Origin: Bacteroidales bacterium UBA4772
GTDB lineage: Bacteria > Bacteroidota > Bacteroidia > Bacteroidales > VadinHA17
Direction: 5' to 3'
DNA length: 9,487 nt
NCBI GenBank assembly: GCA_002403305.1
Contig: DHHM01000021.1
Coordinates: 1 to 9,487 of the forward strand
The notes below the pieces were generated by a model, which saw only the letters and a program-made list of their open reading frames with translations, was not told where the DNA came from and made no database searches. Position 1 is the first letter of the stretch. Every line of letters starts with the position of its first letter. A program made the translations under genes and the position numbers. Shown piece by piece: positions 1 to 6,716 of this stretch.

Positions 1-16
1 TTACACCACACATTAT

Positions 17-29
17 ACCGCGTAGCGGT
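17..29. other. Short perfect hairpin before the response regulator
   Basis: ACCGC and GCGGT are separated by three bases, giving a compact five-pair stem upstream of the response regulator start. It could be an operator half, or the end of a terminator for a gene lying outside the window. No clear promoter is visible in the 46 bases before the start codon, so the regulator may be transcribed from further upstream. A stem this short can arise by chance. Confidence 0.25.
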
Positions 30-46
30 TAAAGTATTGTAGATGT

Positions 47-688
47 ATGGACAAGATTAGAATAGCACTGGCTGACGATCATCAGCTCTTCCGCAACGGG
101 CTGAAGATCCTCCTCGGCGCCTACAGCGAATTTGAGGTGGTGGCCGAAGCATCAAACGGCGAAGAGTTACTGAAGGCAATAGAAGCCTGCCCGGCTGACA
201 TCGTCCTGATGGACATCAGCATGCCCGTAATGGACGGAGCGGAGGCAACTTCACAACTGACCCGCCTCCATCCCGACGTCAGCGTCATCGCCCTCTCGAT
301 GTACGGCGAGGAGGAATACTACTACCGGATGGTTGAAGCCGGAGCCAGGGGCTTTATCCTCAAGGACTCCGACATCTCGGAGGTTCATGACGCCGTGATT
401 GCCGTCTACCGCGGCGGCAACTACTTCTCCCAGGAGCTGTTGTACCACGTCATCAGGCGCATCAAGAACAGGGAGCAGGAGGAGAAGAGCTCAAGCCTCT
501 CCAGGAGGGAGAAGGAGATACTGCTGAAGATCTGCGAGGGGCTCTCCAACCATGAGATCGCCGGCGCTCTCTTCATCAGCAAGCGCACCGTCGACAAGCA
601 CAGGGCCAACCTGTTGGCAAAGACCGGATCAAAAAACACCGCCAGCCTGATCCTCTACGCCATCAGGAACAGGCTGATAGAGATCTGA
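47..688 (+). CDS. LuxR/NarL-type two-component response regulator
   Basis: This is a 213-residue DNA-binding response regulator of the NarL/FixJ group. The receiver domain covers about residues 3-120. It has the acidic pair D10/D11, the phosphoacceptor D56 in LMDISMP, S84 in the switch position and the conserved K106. A linker of about 30 residues rich in E, K and S leads to a GerE-type helix-turn-helix at about 150-208, beginning LSRREKEILL and including the recognition-helix region SKRTVDKHR. Length and domain order are normal for the family, and all phosphorylation residues are present. Its sensor kinase is not in the window, so signal and targets are unknown. The yraN start lies one base after the stop, which indicates cotranscription. 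Domain assignment is secure; the regulon is not inferable. Confidence 0.93.
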   Translation: MDKIRIALADDHQLFRNGLKILLGAYSEFEVVAEASNGEELLKAIEACPADIVLMDISMPVMDGAEATSQLTRLHPDVSVIALSMYGEEEYYYRMVEAGARGFILKDSDISEVHDAVIAVYRGGNYFSQELLYHVIRRIKNREQEEKSSSLSRREKEILLKICEGLSNHEIAGALFISKRTVDKHRANLLAKTGSKNTASLILYAIRNRLIEI

Positions 689-689
689 G

Positions 690-1052
690 ATGCACGAAAA
701 AGCCTCACTGGGCGCCCTGGGAGAGGAGCTGGCCTGCGGCTACCTGCGACAGCACGGATATACCATCCGCGACAGAAACTGGAGATCGGGACGCACCGAG
801 ATAGATATCATCGCCGAAAACAGCGAGTTTATCGTCTTCGTGGAGGTCAAGAGCCGCTCGGCCGGTTACCAGGTGCATCCTGCCGAGGCGGTGAACGTAC
901 CCAAACAGAAAACTATAATCTATGCCGCCTCGAATTACATCGAACGCAACGGCATCGCCAAAGAGGCCAGGTTTGACATTATCACCGTCATCTTTGATGA
1001 CCCTGTACCAGGGATAGACCATATAGAGAATGCCTTTTATCCCACCCTGTGA
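690..1052 (+). CDS. yraN: YraN family protein (UPF0102), predicted nuclease fold
   Basis: This 120-residue protein has the usual YraN/UPF0102 layout. An N-terminal helix begins HEKASLGALGEELA, followed by RDRNWR. The core pattern is E37-x-D39 in TEIDII, then E52-V-K54 in FVEVKSRS. That arrangement resembles the PD-(D/E)XK nuclease active site and is why the family is thought to act on nucleic acid, although its cellular role is not well established. The C-terminal part contains RFDIITV, also typical. The length of about 120 residues matches the family. The start codon is one base after the response regulator stop, so the two are probably translationally coupled. The functional link to that regulator is unclear. 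Confidence 0.92.
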   Translation: MHEKASLGALGEELACGYLRQHGYTIRDRNWRSGRTEIDIIAENSEFIVFVEVKSRSAGYQVHPAEAVNVPKQKTIIYAASNYIERNGIAKEARFDIITVIFDDPVPGIDHIENAFYPTL

Positions 1053-1110
1053 ATTCAGCTTACATCATTACATCAACAGCCATCGGGCACCAGATCACTC
1101 CATTCACAGG
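1046..1110. repeat. Inverted repeat overlapping the yraN stop codon
   Basis: CCTGTGAAT at 1046-1054 spans the yraN stop and is perfectly complementary to ATTCACAGG at 1102-1110, with a 47-base loop. It could fold at the 3' end of the yraN transcript. It lacks a T-tract, so it is not a classical intrinsic terminator. A chance match is possible. Confidence 0.3.
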
Positions 1111-1167
1111 TTCTATCCCCGTAAATATGAAGTCAAAAGGCTTCCGGCTCCTCCCTGTTGAACAACA

Positions 1168-1198
1168 TTTGACCTTTCAGAATATTTGGATAATTTTG
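1168..1198 (+). promoter_or_regulatory. Bacteroidota-type sigma-70 promoter for the C1 peptidase
   Basis: TTTG at 1168-1171 is followed by exactly 19 bases and then TAATTTTG at 1191-1198. This matches the Bacteroidota housekeeping consensus TTTG-N19-TAnnTTTG at every defined position. Transcription would begin near 1204-1206, leaving a leader of about 120 bases before the peptidase start at 1325. That leader contains the inverted repeat at 1220-1296. The motif match is seen directly; promoter activity is inferred. Confidence 0.6.
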
Positions 1199-1219
1199 GT
1201 TCATTCATAACGGCATAAA

Positions 1220-1296
1220 CGAATAGAATATGAAACTTACATGAGTAGCAACCCTCAAAAGAAAATGATTATTTTACTACATGTAAGTTCCATTCG
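1220..1296 (+). promoter_or_regulatory. Long imperfect inverted repeat in the peptidase leader
   Basis: The left arm (1220-1248) and right arm (1277-1296) are complementary over three blocks. CGAATAGAA pairs with TTCCATTCG with one non-Watson-Crick position, AACTTACAT pairs perfectly with ATGTAAGTT, and GTAG pairs with CTAC. The left arm carries small bulges of about four and two bases. The loop is about 28 AT-rich bases. It sits downstream of the predicted promoter and ends 28 bases before the start codon, so in RNA it would form a large hairpin in the 5' untranslated region. As DNA it could be a split operator. It is too imperfect to look like a recent transposon remnant. Confidence 0.5.
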
Positions 1297-1324
1297 ACCA
1301 ATGAAATAATAATAAAATATTCGA

Positions 1325-2524
1325 ATGAAAAAAGTACTTTTTGCTTTAGTCGCGCTACTTCTGGCAGCCGCACCGCTACAGTCACAGAAAAAGAACAAAA
1401 AGGAGACCCCGGCTCCTGAAGGCTACAAATTCACTACCGTAGTCTCCCTTCCGGCCACTCCGGTCAAGAACCAGTCGGCCACAGGCACCTGCTGGTGCTT
1501 TGCAACCACCTCTTTCATGGAGTCGGAGCTTCTCCGCATGGGCAAAGGCGAGTTTGACCTCTCGGAGATGTACGTCGTCAGGAAAACCTATGAGAACAGG
1601 GTTTACGACAACTACCTTCGCCAGGGTAAGGGCAACCTCGGACCGGGCAGCCTCTCACCGTCATGGCTGCGGGTCTTCGATGAGGACGGCATCATGCCCG
1701 ATGAAGCATACCCGGGTATCAGCTACGACTCTCCCATACACAACCACCGCGAGCTGCAGTCCTATATTGACGCCGTGGCTGCCGTGCCTGTAAAGCTGAA
1801 AAAGATGAGTCCGGAATCACAGGAGGTGACCTGCGCTATCCTCGATGTCTACCTGGGAAAAACACCCGAAACATTCACTTACGGGGGTCAGAGCTACACA
1901 CCGGCATCATTTGCTGCCAGCCTCGGACTGAATATGGACGATTATGTACATATAACCTCCTTCACACATTTCCCCTTCTATACTGAAGGCCTGATAGAGG
2001 TACCCGACAACTGGGAGATGAACCGCTTCCACAATGTCCCCCTCGATGAGCTGATAATGGTAATCGATACTGCCCTTATGAAAGGCTATACTGTTAACTG
2101 GGACGGCGACGTCAGCGAGAGGGGGTTCTCCCATGCAAACGGCGTGGCCATGAATCCCGACATGACTAAAATCGATAACCTTGCCGGCACCGACCGTGCC
2201 CGATTTGAAAACAGGACAGCTGACCGGGCGGCAGGACTCAGTTTTGACAGGCCCTACCCGGAGATAGATGTCACACAGGAGGTACGCCAGGCAGGATATG
2301 AGACCTTCGTCACCACCGATGACCACCTGATGCATCTCACCGGCATCGTCAAAGACCAGAACGGCACGAAATACTATATAACCAAAAACTCATGGGGCAC
2401 CGACAGGAATCCTCACGGAGGCTATCTTAATATGTCGGAGAGCTTCGTCAGGGCCAAGACCATATTTGTAATGGTGCATAAGGATGCCCTGCCGGTGGCA
2501 GTAAAAACAAAACTGGGACTCTAA
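1325..2524 (+). CDS. Secreted C1 family cysteine peptidase (bleomycin hydrolase/PepC type)
   Basis: This 399-residue papain-superfamily peptidase has an N-terminal signal peptide, MKKVLFALVALLLAAAP, with likely cleavage near residue 20. It is therefore exported to the periplasm or surface, unlike the cytoplasmic PepC of lactic acid bacteria. The catalytic set is readable: Q50 for the oxyanion hole, C56 in GTCWCFAT, H334 in DDHLMH, and N355 in TKNSWG. The layout, with the His well downstream in a DDH-type motif and Asn in KNSWG, fits the bleomycin hydrolase/aminopeptidase C branch, though at 399 residues it is somewhat short. It probably trims peptides as an aminopeptidase. It stands alone behind its own predicted promoter. 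The family is secure; the substrate is unknown. Confidence 0.93.
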   Translation: MKKVLFALVALLLAAAPLQSQKKNKKETPAPEGYKFTTVVSLPATPVKNQSATGTCWCFATTSFMESELLRMGKGEFDLSEMYVVRKTYENRVYDNYLRQGKGNLGPGSLSPSWLRVFDEDGIMPDEAYPGISYDSPIHNHRELQSYIDAVAAVPVKLKKMSPESQEVTCAILDVYLGKTPETFTYGGQSYTPASFAASLGLNMDDYVHITSFTHFPFYTEGLIEVPDNWEMNRFHNVPLDELIMVIDTALMKGYTVNWDGDVSERGFSHANGVAMNPDMTKIDNLAGTDRARFENRTADRAAGLSFDRPYPEIDVTQEVRQAGYETFVTTDDHLMHLTGIVKDQNGTKYYITKNSWGTDRNPHGGYLNMSESFVRAKTIFVMVHKDALPVAVKTKLGL

Positions 2525-2531
2525 AAGACCA

Positions 2532-2651
2532 GGCCGCTTCTGAATCAATACTGCCATATCGGGGGTACTCCGGCCGCTTCTGAATCGATATTGCCGTCCC
2601 GGGAGTTCCCCGGCCGCTTCTGATTCCGGCCCACTGCCCGGAGTATAAGGG
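2532..2651. repeat. Three-copy 40-base tandem repeat in a convergent gap
   Basis: Copies start at 2532, 2572 and 2612, each opening GGCCGCTTCTGA, with an exact 40-base period. Copies one and two agree at 32 of 40 positions by hand count. The third keeps the opening and the later CCCGG-AGT block but has diverged between them. The array fills most of the gap between the peptidase stop (2524) and the ligase stop (2686), which converge. No conserved open frame runs through it. It may separate or terminate the two convergent transcripts, but no T-tract follows a stem. Confidence 0.85.
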
Positions 2652-2685
2652 AGCCGCCTCTTCTCCGGGTTTCGCCATCACGGGG

Positions 2686-4551
2686 TCACCCCTGTCGCTC
2701 AGCATGCGGATAAAAGTATCCGTATATCATTGAGAAGAAAACGAAAAGGTCCTGACCCGGCTGCGACTCCAGGGAGTTGTTGCCAAGGAAATTTACCAGG
2801 AAAAGGGCCAGGAACAGAATGAACATGAGGGATCTGTGTGCTTGCCTCTTAACAACGAAGAAGGCATAGAGAATCACCGTGATGATCATTCCCGCCACTC
2901 CCAGTGTAACCAGAATGTACAGATACTGGCTGTGCGGCTTCATATTGAGTCCTGACAGGGTGGAACCGTTCTTCTGAAGCCCGTGATCCATCGCCGGCAG
3001 AATACTGCCCGTTCCCCATCCCAGGAGCGGACGCTCCCTGAATGCCTCCCATGATGCCCTCCAGAGATCAATTCTCTTTGTAAGGGAGCCCCATTCAGTA
3101 AGCTGCCGCGAGCTTTCATAATAGAGGTACAGGCTCATCATCTCCTCGTAGACTCTTACAAAAAAGCCGGGACGGTTGAGATTCAGATGGTTTGTGATAC
3201 CTCTTTCCACCGCGGCTATATCCTTGCCATTTAGCCTGTTAAACCCATCTGCGTCTTTCCGCAGTCCGAGTGATGACATATACCTGAAGAGTGTAGCCCT
3301 GAGCTCAAGTCCGGCCAGATTGGTACCGTCATAATCAACGATACTCTTCGCATTCCACGCCTCCCTCAGCTCCCCGTCGGCAATGTAGAGGTAGACCAGG
3401 CTGCCGTTCTCCCTTATAATATTTAAGGTATCATGCTGGTATGGATTGCCCCGGGCCGTCAGGCTGTCCAGATTGTTGAAAATGACCGGCGTCTCTGCAT
3501 GTGTCTGCCTCCAGATGGTGACCATCGGCCCTGCTGCAACCGCAGCCAGTATGACAAAAACGGCAGGCAGCAAAATCTTTGGCAGGAACCGCTGTGACCT
3601 GGCTGCAAGAACTGCTGTCAGGCAGATCAGGGCAGCAGCAAAGGAGGCAACTCCGGAAAGGGTCCTCAGGTGGAAGAGAAAGAAGATGAGCCAGGCGGAG
3701 ATGACCAAACCAACGATGAAGAATTTCCTGCTTCCGATGATCACCCAATCCGGCAGGGGCAGATTTACCTCATCGGCCGGTGCCGGCAAAGGTCCCTCTA
3801 CGACATCGACTCTGTCACTCATCGGCATTTTGTCCGGCATCGGGCCATCTCCCCTGTCGGCAAACGCCGGCGATGGTCCCTCTCCTGCATTGTCCGATCC
3901 CCCCATAGGTATCTTCCCCGGCTCGGTCCTTTCCGGCGTCAGCCCCTCACGCACATCGTCTCCTTTCCCCTTTTGCAGTTTCCCCGATCCCCCCGTCTCC
4001 CGCATCAGCATCCTGTCCGCACCCGCCCGTGCCAGCAGCGGCAGCTGAAATGCTGCGATGATAACCATCAGCCCGAGATAGAGTCCCGGAATGAATGGTG
4101 AGGCTTCACGGAATGAGAGTGCCGGCTGCGTCAGCCTGCTGAAGAAACCGATGAATGAAACAACCACTACCGATGAGATGAAGAGCAGCAGGATCACCCT
4201 GGTCATCCTTCTGCCGGGCAGGGTGCTGGTGGCCACAATGAGTGGCATGAACAGTGTGGGCAGTTTGTGGAGCAGGTCATGGCTGAATGCATAACCCGGA
4301 TCTTCGGACCATATTACTCCTACAACACTCAAAACGTAAATCAGCATAAAGGCTATCGCCGCCCTGTCAGAGCGCAGCCTGCGGAATCTGGTTCTGAACC
4401 CGCCCTCTGCCACCCAGTTGACGGCCAGGAGGATCTCGCTCACCGTCAGCATATACCGTGATGAACACAGGAAGATTGCTATGAGGCATAAGGAGGCAAG
4501 GTAAATCCCGCGGTGGATTTTCCTCCGGTTTATGTCAGTCTCAGCATACAT
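2686..4551 (-). CDS. O-antigen ligase / polysaccharide polymerase family membrane protein
   Basis: This is a polytopic inner-membrane protein of 621 residues from the preferred start, of the Wzy_C (WaaL/Wzy) family that ligates or polymerises lipid-linked glycans at the periplasmic face. Numbering here is from the alternative start at 4575 (629 residues). Hydrophobic segments lie at about 24-57, 73-90, 104-118, 125-145, 163-182, 284-350, 549-574, 582-597 and 608-620. A large soluble loop at about 352-545 carries the family signatures RIDLWRASWEAF, RPLLGWGTGS and PHSQYLYILVTLG. Residues 193-276 form an unusual hydrophilic Pro/Gly-rich insertion with internal repeats. I prefer the start at 4551 because the upstream ATG at 4575 arises out of frame inside a duplicated copy of the start region. 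It lies 132 bases downstream of the glycosyltransferase, probably in the same operon. Ligase and polymerase cannot be told apart here. Confidence 0.85.
   Translation of the reverse strand: MYAETDINRRKIHRGIYLASLCLIAIFLCSSRYMLTVSEILLAVNWVAEGGFRTRFRRLRSDRAAIAFMLIYVLSVVGVIWSEDPGYAFSHDLLHKLPTLFMPLIVATSTLPGRRMTRVILLLFISSVVVVSFIGFFSRLTQPALSFREASPFIPGLYLGLMVIIAAFQLPLLARAGADRMLMRETGGSGKLQKGKGDDVREGLTPERTEPGKIPMGGSDNAGEGPSPAFADRGDGPMPDKMPMSDRVDVVEGPLPAPADEVNLPLPDWVIIGSRKFFIVGLVISAWLIFFLFHLRTLSGVASFAAALICLTAVLAARSQRFLPKILLPAVFVILAAVAAGPMVTIWRQTHAETPVIFNNLDSLTARGNPYQHDTLNIIRENGSLVYLYIADGELREAWNAKSIVDYDGTNLAGLELRATLFRYMSSLGLRKDADGFNRLNGKDIAAVERGITNHLNLNRPGFFVRVYEEMMSLYLYYESSRQLTEWGSLTKRIDLWRASWEAFRERPLLGWGTGSILPAMDHGLQKNGSTLSGLNMKPHSQYLYILVTLGVAGMIITVILYAFFVVKRQAHRSLMFILFLALFLVNFLGNNSLESQPGQDLFVFFSMIYGYFYPHAERQG
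3748..3999 (-). repeat. In-frame Pro/Gly-rich repeat insertion in the ligase
   Basis: Three degenerate repeats share the pattern D-x-x-x-E-G-x-x-P. The EG pairs fall at residues 210, 232 and 260 (numbered from the 4575 start), giving periods of 22 and 28 residues. The DNA shows it as well: a block opening TCGGC and ending GGTCCCTCT occurs at 3773 and again at 3857, 84 bases apart. The insertion separates two membrane segments, and the preceding Arg/Lys-rich stretch suggests a cytoplasmic loop. It looks like an expanded, disordered linker rather than a folded domain. Confidence 0.7.
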
Positions 4552-4616
4552 CTCCTGCGCCTGTCCGGTGAACATTTTCCCGGGTTATGTCAGTGTCGGC
4601 ATCCATCATCTGCGCC
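4518..4616 (-). repeat. 55-base duplication of the ligase start region
   Basis: Segments 4518-4561 and about 4575-4616 are near copies, with TTATGTCAGT exactly 55 bases apart (4530 and 4585) and TCTGCGCC-like ends. On the minus strand the downstream copy encodes the ligase start, MYAETDINRRKIHR, and the upstream copy encodes MDADTDITRENVHR in another frame. The upstream copy belongs to a 33-codon open frame (4642 to 4541) whose stop overlaps the first ligase codons. It may be a decayed start duplication or a leader peptide that influences ligase translation. Confidence 0.75.
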
Positions 4617-4683
4617 GCTCTGAGTCTGTATTTGAACTTCATGCTTCTTGCTGGCTAAGATTTATCTGATTGGGTGGGGTGTC

Positions 4684-5532
4684 TTAGACTATGCTCCGGA
4701 ATCGCTCCGGAATCCTGATCACCGGCTTCTCAGGAAGCATCCCCGGTTTGTTGAGTGCAAAGAGCGGGCGGAAAAGGCTCTCTCTCCTCCTTGCCTGCCT
4801 GAAAAAGGTGTCACCGTCTACAGGACTCTTCTTCGTGACCAGGTCGAACAGTTCATACCTCCTGTCAAGGTGACCGCGCCAGCCGGCGTTGAGCAACGAC
4901 TGATCCTCCAGCTTTTGCTGCGAGATTGCGTAATCCACCATCCCGAAATGAAACAGGAAGAGATTGGGGTCGATATGAAAATTCCTGTGTCTGACCCTGT
5001 GAAACCCCGAACCCCACCTCAGTGGCCTGGTAGCCACCACGGCTTTGGTATAGCGCGCCGATACGTGGGCGAAGCTCCTCTGCTCAAGAAACGGCCGTGA
5101 AGGGTCAATGGGCTTTTCCAATTCGAGGTTCTGTCCCACATCCAGCCCGAGGGCAGAAAGAGAGGCATGTCTAACCGGCCGCTGAAGATAGTCGGCCAGC
5201 GAAAGCTGCTGGTCAGGATCAACTACCAGCACCTCATCGATGTCATGTGCAATGATCAGGTCATATCTCAGGAACAGAGCCCTGGAGAAGTTGGAGATCA
5301 GGTCAATACGGTTTTTGTCGCCCCTTGACCTGCTCAGCCTCTGGCCGGGAATCATGATAACATTGATGGCTTCATGGCCTTCGGGCAGGGACTGATCATG
5401 CCCGTCGAGAAAAAGATAGAGATTCTCATGACCAAGTTCCCTACCATAATAGTCGATCCATTTCTGAATAAAGAACTGGTCATTCCTGACCATTGATACT
5501 GCTGCTATCTTCTTTCGACTGCCTCCGGACAT
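4684..5532 (-). CDS. Glycosyltransferase, family-2-like (Glyco_tranf_2_4 / GT92-like)
   Basis: This predicted 282-residue cytoplasmic glycosyltransferase adds a sugar to a growing glycan. It opens with KIAAVSMVRNDQFFIQKWIDYY, the usual first strand and helix of this group, followed by YLFLDGHDQS. A D97-x-D99-E100 motif in AHDIDEVLVVD is the likely nucleotide-sugar and metal site. The later WGSGFHRVRHRNFHI and LFLFHFGMVDYA segments are typical of the group. I chose the ATG at 5532. An in-frame ATG at 5634 would add 34 poorly hydrophilic residues and overlap the divergent Stealth gene. The C-terminal end carries an 11-base tandem duplication that changes the last residues. It is the first gene of the minus-strand arm, followed by the ligase. 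Donor and acceptor are unknown. Confidence 0.85.
   Translation of the reverse strand: MSGGSRKKIAAVSMVRNDQFFIQKWIDYYGRELGHENLYLFLDGHDQSLPEGHEAINVIMIPGQRLSRSRGDKNRIDLISNFSRALFLRYDLIIAHDIDEVLVVDPDQQLSLADYLQRPVRHASLSALGLDVGQNLELEKPIDPSRPFLEQRSFAHVSARYTKAVVATRPLRWGSGFHRVRHRNFHIDPNLFLFHFGMVDYAISQQKLEDQSLLNAGWRGHLDRRYELFDLVTKKSPVDGDTFFRQARRRESLFRPLFALNKPGMLPEKPVIRIPERFRSIV
4693..4714 (-). repeat. 11-base perfect tandem duplication at the glycosyltransferase C-terminus
   Basis: GCTCCGGAATC occurs twice back to back, at 4693-4703 and 4704-4714. Eleven bases is not a multiple of three, so gain or loss of one copy changes the reading frame. With one copy the protein would end in a different tail and stop at about 4655 instead of 4684. 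The catalytic part is unaffected. Confidence 0.9.
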
Positions 5533-5556
5533 CCGTCTGTTATTTTCTGGCTTAAA

Positions 5557-5587
5557 TTGTATAAAAATAGATAAAGCCGTAAATTTA
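5557..5587 (+). promoter_or_regulatory. Candidate promoter for the first Stealth gene
   Basis: TTG at 5557-5559, a 20-base spacer and TAAATTTA at 5580-5587 approximate the Bacteroidota consensus, with the last base of TAnnTTTG mismatched. Transcription would start only a few bases before the ATG at 5598, giving an almost leaderless message, which lowers confidence. It overlaps the opposing candidate promoter. Confidence 0.3.
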
Positions 5588-5590
5588 CAA
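5562..5590 (-). promoter_or_regulatory. Candidate promoter for the glycosyltransferase-ligase arm
   Basis: Reading the minus strand, TTG at 5590-5588 is followed by 18 bases and TATTTTTA at 5569-5562, which is one mismatch from TAnnTTTG. The expected start of transcription near 5555 would leave a leader of about 23 bases before the ATG at 5532. The gap between the divergent genes is only 65 bases and strongly AT-rich. Confidence 0.35.
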
Positions 5591-5597
5591 CAAAACA

Positions 5598-6614
5598 ATG
5601 TCAGATAACAGAAATCCTGTCGGAAGCGTACCAATTGATGCAGTGATACTGTGGGTTGATGGCAATGACAGGAAACTTGCCGAAGAGAGAGAGCATTACC
5701 GGCTCCTGGAGAAGAAAACGAGTGCGCACCCCGGGGCTATTCCTACCCGGTTTGCTTCTTCGAACGAGATTCAATACTGCGTCCTTTCAATTTTGACCTT
5801 TGCCCGTTTCATCAGGAATATTTACGTGGTAACCGATGATCAGGATCCCGATCTGCGGGATGCGGTACGCACCAGGTTCCCCGGAAAAGAGGAATGCATT
5901 AAAATAGTTGACCACAGGGAGATCTTCAGAGGTTACGAACAGTATCTGCCTACTTTCAACAGTTCGTCAATAATACCGATGATATCCAGAATATCAGGGT
6001 TATCGGAAAGATTTGTCTTTTTTGATGACGATTTGGTCCTCATCCGTGAAGTAAGGGAAGAGGATTGGTTCGTCGGCAACAGACCCGTCCTGAGAGGCAG
6101 CTGGCTTTTGCCCCCTTACAGGCTTATTGCCGGCCATAAACTGAAAGTGCTCATCAACAGACATATACGCAATGATAAAGAATACCTGCCAAAGATTTCG
6201 TTCTATATCCGTCAGTGGCAAAGTGCGTTTCTGCTGGGTTTCCGGGGACGCTACTTTTTTCACGATCACACCCCTCATCCGTTTCACAAACCGACCATCG
6301 ACAACTTCTTTGCCTCTAACCCTGAGCTGCTTGAGAAGACCATATCATATCGCTTCAGAGATCACGAACAGATCATCCTGTCATCTGTAACTTACCATCT
6401 TGAGATATTAAACGGGAATCGGAATATCAGGAAACCCAGGATCGGATATTTCCATCCCTGGTATTCAGAAAGCCGGATGAACAGAAGAATTAAACGCTGC
6501 ACCAATGACCCGCGGATCAAATCAATCTGCATTCAGAGCATTGAGAGGGTCAGCCAGGTTTCGCGTGAGAAAATATTCGCATGGATGGATGCAATCCTGG
6601 AGAGGAAATCCTGA
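5598..6614 (+). CDS. Stealth family sugar-phosphate transferase, first copy
   Basis: This 338-residue protein belongs to the Stealth family, whose characterised members transfer hexose-1-phosphate to make phosphodiester-linked capsules. Conserved region 1 is IDAVILWVDGNDRK (13-26). Region 2 runs from RFASSNEIQYCVLSIL (51) through RNIYVVTDDQ (73-82) and YLPTFNSSSI to GLSERFVFFDDDLVL (134-148). Region 3 is around HDHTPHPFHKP (222-232). A region 4-like tail contains CTNDPRI (301-307). No signal peptide or membrane segment is seen, as expected for a cytoplasmic enzyme. Two normally conserved spots differ from the second copy: VTDDQ instead of VTDGQ and FFDDD instead of YFNDD. It is poorer in G+C than its neighbour: positions 5761-5820 have 25 G or C of 60. 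The acceptor sugar is unknown. Confidence 0.9.
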   Translation: MSDNRNPVGSVPIDAVILWVDGNDRKLAEEREHYRLLEKKTSAHPGAIPTRFASSNEIQYCVLSILTFARFIRNIYVVTDDQDPDLRDAVRTRFPGKEECIKIVDHREIFRGYEQYLPTFNSSSIIPMISRISGLSERFVFFDDDLVLIREVREEDWFVGNRPVLRGSWLLPPYRLIAGHKLKVLINRHIRNDKEYLPKISFYIRQWQSAFLLGFRGRYFFHDHTPHPFHKPTIDNFFASNPELLEKTISYRFRDHEQIILSSVTYHLEILNGNRNIRKPRIGYFHPWYSESRMNRRIKRCTNDPRIKSICIQSIERVSQVSREKIFAWMDAILERKS

Positions 6615-6637
6615 AGGATTGATTTTTACCAGGCAGA

Positions 6638-6659
6638 AAAGGTTTATAATTGTACCTTT
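6638..6659. other. Small inverted repeat between the two Stealth genes
   Basis: AAAGGT at 6638-6643 and ACCTTT at 6654-6659 form a six-pair stem with a ten-base loop in the 102-base gap between the Stealth genes. TACCTTTC at 6653-6660 resembles a Bacteroidota -7 element but has no TTTG at the right distance upstream. The gap is otherwise AT-rich and contains no gene. Cotranscription of both Stealth genes remains likely. Confidence 0.25.
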
Positions 6660-6716
6660 CGGCTACTAAATAAGCAGTGAGATACGTCCGAACTGTATCA
6701 ATAAGGAAACAGAACA

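Noticed and set aside
1220..1296. Miniature transposable element from the inverted repeat
   Set aside because: There is no target-site duplication, the arms contain internal bulges, and the loop is too short. A leader hairpin or operator is the simpler reading.
2448..2705. 85-codon minus-strand open frame across the 40-base array
   Set aside because: It overlaps the ends of both convergent genes, and its sequence simply translates the tandem repeat.
3446..4048. 200-codon open frame on the plus strand opposite the ligase
   Set aside because: It is antisense to the clear membrane-protein frame, has low-complexity Ser/Pro/Arg composition, and is open because of the GC-rich repeat insertion beneath it.
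4648..5100. 150-codon open frame on the plus strand opposite the glycosyltransferase
   Set aside because: It lies inside a well-supported glycosyltransferase on the other strand and shows no recognisable domain.
5533..5634. Longer glycosyltransferase start at 5634
   Set aside because: The extra 34 residues are not typical of the family and would overlap the start of the divergent Stealth gene; the ATG at 5532 sits just before the conserved first strand.
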